A DNA stretch of 9,858 nt, taken from positions 1-9,858 of the forward strand of contig CANQTJ010000058.1 of NCBI GenBank assembly GCA_947626705.1, written 5' to 3'. Under the pieces are notes generated by a model that was not told where the DNA came from, did no database searches, and was given only the letters and a program-made list of their open reading frames with translations. Shown piece after piece: positions 1 to 7,397 of this stretch; positions within the stretch are counted from its first letter, which is position 1, and each line of letters starts with the position of its first letter. This DNA comes from an uncultured Clostridia bacterium (GTDB lineage Bacteria; Bacillota; Clostridia; TANB77; CAG-508). A program made the position numbers and the translations under genes.

Positions 1-105
1 ATCAGTATCTTCTTGTGACAATCTAATATATTGAGCAACAGACCAAATTTTCTCTTTTTTTGTTTCTAAATCTTTTAATAAATATTTTGATTTTCTACCA
101 GCCAT
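1..105 (-). CDS. Large serine recombinase, N-terminal fragment (runs off the left edge)
   Basis: Only the first 35 codons are in the window. The protein begins MAGRKSKYLL and reaches VAQYIRLSQEDTD. The Y-I-R-L-S-x-E-D pattern is the start of the resolvase catalytic domain of serine recombinases, and Ser30 in YIRLS would be the nucleophile that attacks DNA. A leader of about 20 residues before this strand is usual for the large (TnpX/TndX/integrase-like) recombinases of clostridial transposons and phages. The ATG at 105..103 has AAGGA five bases upstream. It follows a TnpW-like small ORF by 63 nt on the same strand. The class call is firm from the motif; which subfamily, and whether the rest of the gene is intact, cannot be seen here. 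Confidence 0.8.
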   Translation of the reverse strand, partial: MAGRKSKYLLKDLETKKEKIWSVAQYIRLSQEDTD

Positions 106-168
106 TATTATCCTTCTTTCAAGCTTAATTTTATGTTATAATTTACTTTATAATGATTATCATTAATA

Positions 169-303
169 TCAAATTTTTTGCTTTAAAATATTTATTAAAC
201 ATTCTTCTAAACTTTTCTTTCTTTTTGAATATGACATTTGCACAGTTATATCATTTATTTTCAATTCGTATAAATTATCATTAACTTTCTTTATATTTTC
301 CAA
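169..303 (-). CDS. Small TnpW-like protein encoded upstream of the recombinase
   Basis: A 44-codon ORF begins at TTG (303..301) with AAAGGA eight bases upstream and ends at TGA (171..169). The product starts MENIKKVNDNLYELKIND and ends ECLINILKQKI. Its centre, V-x-M-x-Y-S followed by K-K-S-L-E-E-C-L-x-x-I-L-K, resembles the C-terminal part of the short TnpW proteins found beside large serine recombinases in clostridial transposons (pattern V-x-V-x-F-S, then S-K-E-T-M-x-D-K-I-x-R-L-I). That match is from memory of the family, not from a search. It contains no ATG except an internal one, so TTG is the only credible start. The role of TnpW proteins is unknown. Position supports co-transcription with the recombinase. 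Confidence 0.5.
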   Translation of the reverse strand: MENIKKVNDNLYELKINDITVQMSYSKRKKSLEECLINILKQKI

Positions 304-393
304 TACTCTTGTCCTTTCAATATTTTATAATCTTATTTAATTTTATTTTAATTAAAAATTTTTATTACAAAAATTTTATGCGTAGATAAGCAC

Positions 394-432
394 AAAAAAA
401 GACCATAAATTAGCTTTCACTAACTTATAGCC
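394..432 (-). terminator. Rho-independent terminator after the dockerin/cohesin unit
   Basis: On the minus strand a 13-bp stem (432..420 pairing with 413..401, with three to four G.U pairs) encloses a 6-nt loop and is followed at once by seven T residues (400..394). It lies 23 nt past the cohesin gene stop. It ends that unit and separates it from the tnpW-like/recombinase genes. Confidence 0.8.
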
Positions 433-455
433 TTTTATTTTATTATTTTTTAATT

Positions 456-1304
456 TTAATAATATCTTCTTGCTTTATTAGAAGACCTTCTAATAATATA
501 AAAAATTATTAATCCTATAATAAGTACAGATATAAATGATATTCCTATTATATTTGCCTTTCCTGTTTTTGGAATAACTCCATTAGCAACACTTTTATCT
601 ACAGTAGTCTTTTTGTTATTTGATGATTGATTATTTTGTGTAGAACTACCATTTGATGAATTATTTGTTGATTGGTTACCTGTTGATGGGTTACTATTTG
701 ATGGATTACTTGTTGATGGGTTACTTGTTGATGGATTGTTTGTTGATGGATTGCTTGTTGATGGATTGCTTGTTGATGGATTACTTGTTGATGGTTCACT
801 TGTTGATGGATTGCTTGTTGATTCATCTCCTATTGTTATATTTTTAGCAAAATTATCAGCTTTAATTAAAGTTGAATCAGAAGCTGAAATATCCTTTAAT
901 TCTATCGTAACATTTGATTTGCTATTTTCTTTTACTTTAAATGTTATTTTTGTAATATTTTCATCGTTTTTAGCAAGTCCTCCTTTAGTAAGAACCATTA
1001 AACCATTTTGTGCATTATATGAAACTCCTTCAATTGGAGAATCCCAACCATTTTGTCCTTCCATTTCTACTATTTCTAAACTATCTTTATCATACTCTAA
1101 TGTCAATCCTACTGAAATTATACCTGTTGTAGATTGTATGTTAGATAGTTTTATATATGCTATTATTTCATCACCTTTTGTATAGTGTGATTTATCAGTT
1201 TCTATACTTATTTTACAACTAGATGCTGCATATATGTTTTGACAACAACTTACTATTGCTATTATTATTAATGCTATTATTTTTTATTTTACTATTTTTT
1301 TCAT
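456..1304 (-). CDS. Cell-wall-anchored cohesin protein, interrupted by a TAA in its signal peptide
   Basis: The reading frame from ATG 1304..1302 gives MKKIVK, then TAA (1286..1284), then KIIALIIIAIVSCCQNIYA, a signal peptide, and then an unbroken frame to TAA at 458..456. Positions 31 to 158 read as a type I cohesin-like beta domain (ISIETDKSHYTKGD start, a central L-x-Y-D segment, TKITFKVKE near the end). A (S-T-S-N-P) repeat linker spans about 159 to 240. It is followed by IPKTG (244-248), a hydrophobic helix and the basic tail RRSSNKARR, a sortase signal. The expected role is to display a cohesin that binds dockerin proteins such as the one encoded just upstream. After the TAA, the only ATG/GTG/TTG available is TTG at 1106, which would lose the signal peptide and part of the cohesin. 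The gene is therefore a point-mutant pseudogene, or the TAA is a sequence error. The cohesin call is from the fold pattern and from context. Confidence 0.75.
666..830 (-). repeat. 15-nt tandem repeat coding the cohesin protein linker
   Basis: About eleven copies of a 15-nt unit (plus-strand form CTTGTTGATGGATTG, with small changes) occur at exact 15-nt spacing, with TGTTGATGG cores at 681, 711, 726, 741, 756, 771, 786 and 801 and variants at 666, 696 and 816. They encode five-residue NPSTS units (variants EPSTS, NPSTN, NPSNS, NPSTG). The stretch forms a flexible, probably glycosylatable, stalk between the cohesin domain and the wall anchor. Confidence 0.9.
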
Positions 1305-4300
1305 TTTTATCTTTTTTATATTTAAATCCTATTAATATTAATTTTATTTGAGCTAAATCATTTATTGTTATTTCAGTATCACTATCCATATTAGCTGATT
1401 TTAATTTATTTCCTGTTAAATTTTCAATTTGAATAATATGTAATTTCATCTTTGCTAAGTCATTTATAGTAATTTGTCCATCACAGTCTAAATCTCCATT
1501 TACTATTAAAGTATATTGTTTTCCATCTGCTAATTTAACAATTGTTTCTGTTGTAATAATGCTATTATTATCTAGTTTTTTACCATCTTTATCTATTAAC
1601 TCAAATTGTTGACCACATTCAATATTTTCTTTAAATTCACTTACTGTTATATTTGCTGTAATGCCTGATATACACTCTGATTCTACTTTATATTTATCTG
1701 ATTTTACATCAGATGTATCTGGTTTGTCAGTATCATCTGGATTTGATGGATCTGGTAAGTTTGGATCACCTGGATTTGGATGGTCTGTTGAAGATTTTAT
1801 CCAATTAACTTTTGCTGTTGCTTTACCAGTATTACCAGCAGAATCTTTAAATTCAAATGTAAATTCTCCATTTTTTGTAAATGTATATGTATCATTTACA
1901 TTATTTAAAATTGTTACGTCCTCACTAGGAACAAGTTTTGCAACAACTTCTTCATTAGTTTCTGATTCAGTACTATATTTAATAGTAGCTGTTGGTGCAA
2001 CTCTGTCTATCCAATCAACTCTTGCTTCAGCTGTTCCTTTTTTAGTATGAGTTGCTTTATCTGTAAATTCAAATGTAAATGTTCCATTTTCTTTAAATTC
2101 GTAAGTATCACTTCCACCATTATTAGTAATTTCAATTTCTGTACTTGGATTTATAAGTCTTGCTTCAACATTTTTATTTGTTGCAGTACTTGGACTAAAA
2201 GCAACACCTGCTGTTATATGAGGATTTTTCTCTAAGTCTTGATATATATTAAACATTCTAGCTGTAAACCAATTTCCATTTGTTTGGTCTGCTACAATTT
2301 TAATATATTGTACTTCTTTTGAATCTTTTACTTCAAAAGATTTTATATTATTTAATCCAAAATCTTCAGCATTATAATCGCCCTTATATGTTAATCCTTC
2401 TTGTTTAGCTAATTCTTCCCATTCTTTTCCGTCCATACTTCCATATATTGTACCATTAACTATTTTTCCATTTCCTCCACCAGCAGGTACAAATTCAACT
2501 GCTGATAAATATATTGGTGTATCAACTTTTATTACCATATATCTTTCTGTATCTTGACCATTCCAGTTTGAATGATATCTTGTATTATAGTTACCATCAA
2601 TTGCATTTGATGCTGAACCTTGATGATTTGGTTCTTCTGTTGAAACACTTTCAATAGATAAGTGTGAAACTGGTACATATTTTCTCTTTTCTGGTTGATT
2701 ATCTTCTTTAAATGTATATGTAACTGGCTCACTTGCAAGCATTGTTCCTGAAGCTGGTTGTCTTATTTGTATAGTTTTGTTTCCTGTTAAATCTGGAGAA
2801 GCAGTAAGATATGATGTCCATTTATCACTATCACTATATCTCCATTCAGTATCTAGTTCAACTCCAACAATACGATTTTCTAAATCATTTGCATAAAAAT
2901 TACTTGGATTTTCTTGCTTTGTTATATCTATTTTATATATATTTTCATCTTCATAAGGTGTTCCAACAATATGAACATATATATCATTTTCATCTGTAAT
3001 GTTTTGTATTTGTTCAGTTTTTAAAGTTAATTTATGCTCTTGGTCAGCTGAAAATTTAACTTCTGTCCAATCTTTTTCATTTTTTGATTTTCCGTTTAAA
3101 GTATAATCCCAACGAATTCCTGCATTATCATAACGACTTGATAATACTATTTTTCCTGCATCTTCTCCATCAAATGAAAATGTTGCAAGTTCTTTATCCA
3201 TTTCTCCAAGTAAGTAAGATGCTACTGTTCTTGTAATACTTGGTTGATATACTAATTTACTATCTTTATCTAAATTACTTCCTTCTGTTAATATTCTAGT
3301 TTGCAATATAGTAAACTTAAATGTATATTCTGTACTTGTTAAATGTTTTTTAACTACATTTGTTAAATTATACATTGGTAATGGGAAACATTTTAAATTT
3401 TCTCCAATTTGAACTGCCAATTCATAATAATCTTTTTCTGTTTTTGTTTTATCTTGTTCGTATAAGTTTATTAATCCATACCATGCATCAATATTATATG
3501 ATTGAACTTCTAATGCTTTTCTATATAATTCTTCTTGTTTTTTTGCATTATCTTTATATGTATCTGCTATCATTATAAGCTTTTCAGCTTGTTCATATTT
3601 ATCATAATGGTTTAATGCTTCTTGAGCTAAAACAATATATGTAGCAGCCCAACCTTCTACGTAATCATCACTACCCCAACCTAAAGGCATTCTTACGCTC
3701 AATTTTTCAGTTTTTCCTGATTGTGCCCAACCACTTACATCATTATCTATTGTCCAATAACCATTTCCGTCTTTATCTTTTCTATAATAAATAAGTGCAG
3801 CATGACCTGGTTGACTAATAACAGATGATGGAGTACCATGTACACCTCTTATGTTAGAACCAATTTTAGATATACCTCCACAAACAGCTCCACCTTCTAT
3901 GTTCATCCATAATTTATATACGCCTTCTCTATATGTTATTCCATATTTTGAAAATGGATATTTATATTTTGCATCCCATTCGTTCTTTTTTGCTGGGTCA
4001 TGAAATTCTGCTCTAGCATAATCTGGCCATATATATTTCATATAATGATGTGGTTGTAAATATTCTTCTTCTTTTCCCGGATTTTTATCTATATATTCTT
4101 GTGTATATTCATTTAACCAAACAATTTCTTCATCATCTATAATATTATTTAATACATAACGCATTTCTTCTACTTTCAAATCTTCAAACCATGGTGTATG
4201 GTCTTGATTATTAGATACCTTAAATTTACCTTCTTTATGTAATTGTTTAAATATTTCATAACGTTTAACTGCATCAGATTGATTTTCTGGACTTGTTGTA

Positions 4301-5361
4301 TCCATCCATAAAGCAACTTGTGCAGAATGTGTTAAAGAAAGAGTAATCATCATCTTTTTGTATAATTCACCATAAACTGTACCATGTTCTGTTAAATCTT
4401 TAATATCCAAATCATCTTTATGTGTAGTATATAATCTTGTTAAAACTTGTAAAGATGATATATAATTACCATCTGGCTCTCCACCTAAAATATAAAGACG
4501 TAAGTTTTCTACATCACTCATTAACCATTTAACTGTTTCTTTATATGACTCATCAACTGCAACAAAAGCTTGTAATATATCATAATCTGCATTTTTTACA
4601 AATTCTCTTTGTAATAAAGCTAATTCATAATCTCCTTTTATATCTTTTCCATCATTTTCTTTTATAATTTTATCATATTCACTTAATGGTTTTATAAAAT
4701 CAACTGTACTATTTTTGTCTTCTACATATCCCTCTTTTATTAATTTTGCATCTGCATAAATTGCCTCATCATACCATTCAGCCCACCAGTTTGGACTATT
4801 TTTATCAGCAACTAATTTTAAATATTTTGCATTTTTAATATCTACTTTTACAGGCTTTGCATCAGACCAACCATACATTGTTTCTGATACAAATTTTTCT
4901 TCCCAATCTGTACCATTTTTAGAAGTATAAATTGTAAATTTTACACCTGTATTAAAATAATTACTTTGTTCACTTATATCAACACCTATATAAGAAGTAA
5001 AATAATCATAATTATAATCACTTAAATTATATACAATTTGAGATGATGCCCATGCACATATTCCTTTTATAAATATTTGTGATTCTCCATTAACTTTTAG
5101 ATTTAAATATTTATCGCTATCATTTTTATCTAATTTGATTGTATGTCCAGCTGACACTGTCGACTGTTCACTTATGTATGAAATATCAGATAAATAACAT
5201 TTCCCTCCGTTAGAATTTTTTGTTTCATCTACTGCCATAACCATTGAATTAAATCCTTTTACTTGTAGTGCAAAAAATGCTACTAATATTATGGCAAAAC
5301 TAATAATGACTTTAAGTAATAAGTTTCTTTTAACTACATTAATTTTCACATTTCTTTTCAT
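1219..5361 (-). CDS. Secreted multidomain dockerin protein with a cysteine peptidase/transglutaminase-like core
   Basis: 1380 residues from an ATG with GGAGG seven bases upstream. The N-terminus is a signal peptide (hydrophobic about 15-36, possible cleavage near A43). About 55-207 resembles an NPCBM carbohydrate-binding module (ends KYLKLVADKN). About 470-560 looks like a papain/transglutaminase-fold core: C494 (GAVCGGIS), H520 (QPGHAALIYY) and D539 (YWTIDND) form a plausible triad. About 575-690 is helical and TPR-like. Next come beta modules (about 720-885), an F5/8C (CBM32-like) module (about 895-1045), two Ig-like repeats (1045-1188), a Pro/Asp linker, a beta domain (1220-1288) and a type I dockerin (1288-1346) with two Asp-rich calcium loops, each followed by ITINDLA. 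The dockerin would dock on the cohesin encoded next. The last 34 residues (Asn/Lys/Ser-rich) look like out-of-frame translation of the cohesin signal sequence. Substrate unknown; a glycoprotein is plausible from the sugar-binding modules. Confidence 0.85.
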   Translation of the reverse strand: MKRNVKINVVKRNLLLKVIISFAIILVAFFALQVKGFNSMVMAVDETKNSNGGKCYLSDISYISEQSTVSAGHTIKLDKNDSDKYLNLKVNGESQIFIKGICAWASSQIVYNLSDYNYDYFTSYIGVDISEQSNYFNTGVKFTIYTSKNGTDWEEKFVSETMYGWSDAKPVKVDIKNAKYLKLVADKNSPNWWAEWYDEAIYADAKLIKEGYVEDKNSTVDFIKPLSEYDKIIKENDGKDIKGDYELALLQREFVKNADYDILQAFVAVDESYKETVKWLMSDVENLRLYILGGEPDGNYISSLQVLTRLYTTHKDDLDIKDLTEHGTVYGELYKKMMITLSLTHSAQVALWMDTTSPENQSDAVKRYEIFKQLHKEGKFKVSNNQDHTPWFEDLKVEEMRYVLNNIIDDEEIVWLNEYTQEYIDKNPGKEEEYLQPHHYMKYIWPDYARAEFHDPAKKNEWDAKYKYPFSKYGITYREGVYKLWMNIEGGAVCGGISKIGSNIRGVHGTPSSVISQPGHAALIYYRKDKDGNGYWTIDNDVSGWAQSGKTEKLSVRMPLGWGSDDYVEGWAATYIVLAQEALNHYDKYEQAEKLIMIADTYKDNAKKQEELYRKALEVQSYNIDAWYGLINLYEQDKTKTEKDYYELAVQIGENLKCFPLPMYNLTNVVKKHLTSTEYTFKFTILQTRILTEGSNLDKDSKLVYQPSITRTVASYLLGEMDKELATFSFDGEDAGKIVLSSRYDNAGIRWDYTLNGKSKNEKDWTEVKFSADQEHKLTLKTEQIQNITDENDIYVHIVGTPYEDENIYKIDITKQENPSNFYANDLENRIVGVELDTEWRYSDSDKWTSYLTASPDLTGNKTIQIRQPASGTMLASEPVTYTFKEDNQPEKRKYVPVSHLSIESVSTEEPNHQGSASNAIDGNYNTRYHSNWNGQDTERYMVIKVDTPIYLSAVEFVPAGGGNGKIVNGTIYGSMDGKEWEELAKQEGLTYKGDYNAEDFGLNNIKSFEVKDSKEVQYIKIVADQTNGNWFTARMFNIYQDLEKNPHITAGVAFSPSTATNKNVEARLINPSTEIEITNNGGSDTYEFKENGTFTFEFTDKATHTKKGTAEARVDWIDRVAPTATIKYSTESETNEEVVAKLVPSEDVTILNNVNDTYTFTKNGEFTFEFKDSAGNTGKATAKVNWIKSSTDHPNPGDPNLPDPSNPDDTDKPDTSDVKSDKYKVESECISGITANITVSEFKENIECGQQFELIDKDGKKLDNNSIITTETIVKLADGKQYTLIVNGDLDCDGQITINDLAKMKLHIIQIENLTGNKLKSANMDSDTEITINDLAQIKLILIGFKYKKDKNEKNSKIKNNSINNNSNSKLLSKHICSI

Positions 5362-5511
5362 TATAAATCCTCCATCCCTTTTTATTTTTTATAATTTAGA
5401 CCTTTAAACAAAATAAAAGTAGACATTAAATTTAACCTTTATATTATTCTCATTTTTGAGCTATACAATATAATTTTCTTATATTAATGTCGACTTATAC
5501 ACTACACTATA

Positions 5512-5540
5512 ATTATATCATAATATATATGTTATGTAAA
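5512..5540 (-). promoter_or_regulatory. Sigma-A-type promoter for the dockerin/cohesin unit
   Basis: On the minus strand, TTTACA (5540..5535) and TATAAT (5517..5512) are separated by exactly 17 nt, matching consensus at 5/6 and 6/6. Transcription would start near 5505, leaving an untranslated leader of about 145 nt before the dockerin gene. The leader holds an inverted repeat (AATATAA arms, 5467..5485) but no recognisable riboswitch. Confidence 0.7.
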
Positions 5541-5560
5541 GCCTTTTTCTTCATATTTTT

Positions 5561-5809
5561 TCAATTTTTACCACTAAATTTGTTACTATTTATCCTTAAA
5601 ATTAACCACTCACCTCCTTGGTGTCCCCCCTCTCCAGTTGGATTATATAGAGTAATAAGAAGTACTACTTGAGGATTCTCTATAGGTGCAACACCTAAAA
5701 ATGAAGTTACATATTTATTAGTATTAACACCATCTTCTGAAGTACCTGTTTTTCCTCCAATTCTATATCCAGCAACTTTTGCATTTTTTCCGTGTACCTT
5801 CTGATACAA
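5561..5809 (-). pseudogene. Shifted and truncated C-terminal part of the class B PBP
   Basis: This frame holds the continuation of the PBP gene after the one-base insertion at 5792. Real PBP sequence enters at GKNAKVAGYRIGG and includes the third active-site motif, KTG (5752..5744, in GGKTGTSE), and then NPTGEGGHQGG. The residues upstream of GKN in this frame (MYQKVH) are out-of-frame translation, not a true start. Homology to the family stops after HQGG (GGT codon at 5614..5612). Family members continue with G-V-A-A-P and some 60 or more residues (last transpeptidase helix, in SpoVD also a PASTA domain), whereas here 16 unrelated residues (starting EWLILRI) precede TGA. No other frame restores the missing end. 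The fragment cannot fold as a complete transpeptidase domain. Confidence 0.8.
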
Positions 5810-7316
5810 CAGATTCCATCATACTTAAAACTTTTTCTGAAGTTTCTTTTGATATAGACTGATATTTTATTTTTGTTTCAATATCCTGTTTTTCACCTGT
5901 CTGACCATCAATAATTGATTTTACAACTCTTGGCTGTATAACATTTCCTCCATTTGCTATTGAAGAAACAGCTGTTACAAGTTGAATAGGAGTAATCTCA
6001 AATCTCTGTCCAAAGCTTATTGTAGCAAGTTCTACGGGTCCAGCTTTATTCTCTGCTAAAAATATACTTCCTGCTTCTCCTGGTAAATCAATTCCTGTCT
6101 TTTCTAATAATCCAAATTTTTTTAAATAACTATAATATGTATTTACTCCCATTTTTTGTCCTAATCCAATAAAAACTGGATTACAAGAATTCATTAACGC
6201 CTGTCTTAAACTCTCTGCTCCATGTGGTCTATAATATCTCCAACATTTTATTCTAACACCTGCAACCTCAATTGCACCTGTACAAGCAAATTGCCCTGAT
6301 TTATCTATATCTGTTACTATTCCTTCCTCCAATGCTGCTGATGAAGTAATCGTTTTAAAAGTTGAACCTGGTTCATAAGTATCTGTAATAGCCCTATTTC
6401 TCCAAACAGCCTGAAGACTTTTAGTCTTTTCGGCTTGTTCCTGAGTATCCCATATACTTTTTAATTCTTCTGTATAAGCTGAGTATGGCTCATTTAAATT
6501 ATAATCAGGATATGTTGCCATTGCTAATATATCTCCATTTTGTGGATTCATAGCTATAATATTTCCTCCATCTGTGCAAACATTATCTATACAAGCCTCT
6601 TCTAAGTACTTTTCTACTATAGACTGTATATTCATATCTATTGTAAGAACTATATCTTTACCATCTTTTGCTGATACATAGGTTTCTCCTTCATCACCAA
6701 TTTCTCCTCCCTTTGCATCAGAATGCCTTTTTATAGCACCTTTTTCTCCAGAAAGAACTTTATCATATTTAGCTTCAATTCCATCTAATCCTTGATTATC
6801 ACTACCGCAAAACCCTATTATTTGAGAAGCAAAATTATTATTTGGATAATATCTTTTAGTATCTTCATCTATATTTATTCCAGTCGTTATATTGTTTTCT
6901 TCAATCCATTTTCTAAGTTCATCTGTCTTATCTTTGTCTACCTTTTTCGCAATCGTTTCAATAGAACTCCTCTTTGAAACTTTTTTTAAAGTTTTTTCAT
7001 AATCCAACTCAAAAATCTCTGACAATTTTTTAGCAACTTTTTCTTTATCTTCTTTGTCTATATTCCCTGGATTTACAGTTACAGTTTCAACTGTACTACT
7101 TTGTGCCAATACTTCGCCTGTTGATGCATAAATTGTCCCTCTTTTAGGATTTATTACTCTATCTAAAGTTTGTTGTTCATACGCTAAATTCGCTAACCTT
7201 TTTCCATCAATTAACTGTATATATCCTAATCTACCTATTAGTAAAGATATTATTAAAAATACAACAAATAACATAGTTCTCATTCTTTTTTTTGTTGATA
7301 AATTTATTTTTACCAT
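5763..7316 (-). CDS. Class B penicillin-binding protein (SpoVD/FtsI type), frameshifted near its 3' end
   Basis: 517 residues as read. It encodes a septal or spore-cortex peptidoglycan transpeptidase: short cytoplasmic tail, one membrane helix (about 14-34), the PBP dimerisation motif RGTIYASTGEVLA (59-71), and a transpeptidase domain with the acylated serine in STFK (S318, K321) and the SxN motif SCN (377-379). The third motif, KTG, is not in this frame. After EGT (506-508) an extra base (C on the minus strand, 5792) turns the expected GKNAKVAG into RKKCKSCWI and a stop. Deleting that base joins it perfectly to the downstream frame. The ATG at 7316 has AGAGGTG five bases upstream. It follows ftsL by 81 nt, the usual place of ftsI or spoVD in clostridia; I cannot tell which. 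The gene product as written lacks an active-site strand and would be inactive. Confidence 0.85.
   Translation of the reverse strand: MVKINLSTKKRMRTMLFVVFLIISLLIGRLGYIQLIDGKRLANLAYEQQTLDRVINPKRGTIYASTGEVLAQSSTVETVTVNPGNIDKEDKEKVAKKLSEIFELDYEKTLKKVSKRSSIETIAKKVDKDKTDELRKWIEENNITTGINIDEDTKRYYPNNNFASQIIGFCGSDNQGLDGIEAKYDKVLSGEKGAIKRHSDAKGGEIGDEGETYVSAKDGKDIVLTIDMNIQSIVEKYLEEACIDNVCTDGGNIIAMNPQNGDILAMATYPDYNLNEPYSAYTEELKSIWDTQEQAEKTKSLQAVWRNRAITDTYEPGSTFKTITSSAALEEGIVTDIDKSGQFACTGAIEVAGVRIKCWRYYRPHGAESLRQALMNSCNPVFIGLGQKMGVNTYYSYLKKFGLLEKTGIDLPGEAGSIFLAENKAGPVELATISFGQRFEITPIQLVTAVSSIANGGNVIQPRVVKSIIDGQTGEKQDIETKIKYQSISKETSEKVLSMMESVVSEGTRKKCKSCWI
5792..5792 (-). other. Single-base insertion causing the PBP frameshift
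   Basis: The minus strand reads GGT ACA C GGA AAA AAT GCA around here. Removing the extra C (plus-strand G at 5792) yields EGTGKNAKVAGYRIGGKTG, the standard SpoVD/FtsI sequence. The extra base is not in a homopolymer, so it is less typical of a run-length sequencing error. Confidence 0.85.
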
Positions 7317-7397
7317 AAAAACACCTCTAATAATATTTATTAAAAGTGTTGCATTTTATTCTTGTAATTAAATCAAGAATTTAGAATATTAAAATAC

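Noticed and set aside
666..830. CRISPR array
   Set aside because: Units are 15 nt, directly tandem and without spacers, and they code for a protein linker.
599..1185. Open frames on both strands over the 15-nt repeats and the cohesin gene (including plus-strand frames at 653..847 and 736..1185)
   Set aside because: Repeats in multiples of three keep several frames open; the products are low-complexity Leu/Met/Asp or Gln/His repeats. The cohesin frame is the one with a domain, anchor motif and terminator.
1230..1283. Lipoprotein signal (IVSC) in the cohesin leader
   Set aside because: The fit to a lipobox is loose, and the protein already has a C-terminal sortase anchor, so an ordinary signal peptide is more likely.
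1300..1320. A-AAA-AAG slippery site that could fuse dockerin and cohesin by programmed frameshift
   Set aside because: The heptamer is not in the required phase, moving to the cohesin frame needs a +1 shift, and that frame then meets TAA at 1286.
1661..3578. Several plus- and minus-strand frames of 60 to 130 codons within the dockerin gene
   Set aside because: All are antisense or out-of-frame shadows of a 1380-codon gene with recognisable domains throughout.
5467..5485. Inverted repeat (AATATAA arms) in the dockerin leader as an operator
   Set aside because: Arms contain only A and T in an AT-rich leader; chance is a sufficient explanation.
5570..5610. AGTGGT direct repeat near the PBP junction as part of an attachment site
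   Set aside because: Six bases only, and recombinase attachment sites should show inverted, not direct, half-sites. The other junction is not visible.
7358..7380. Inverted repeat (ATTCTTG arms) between ftsL and the PBP gene as a terminator
   Set aside because: Only 7 bp, AT-rich, and no T-run on either side.
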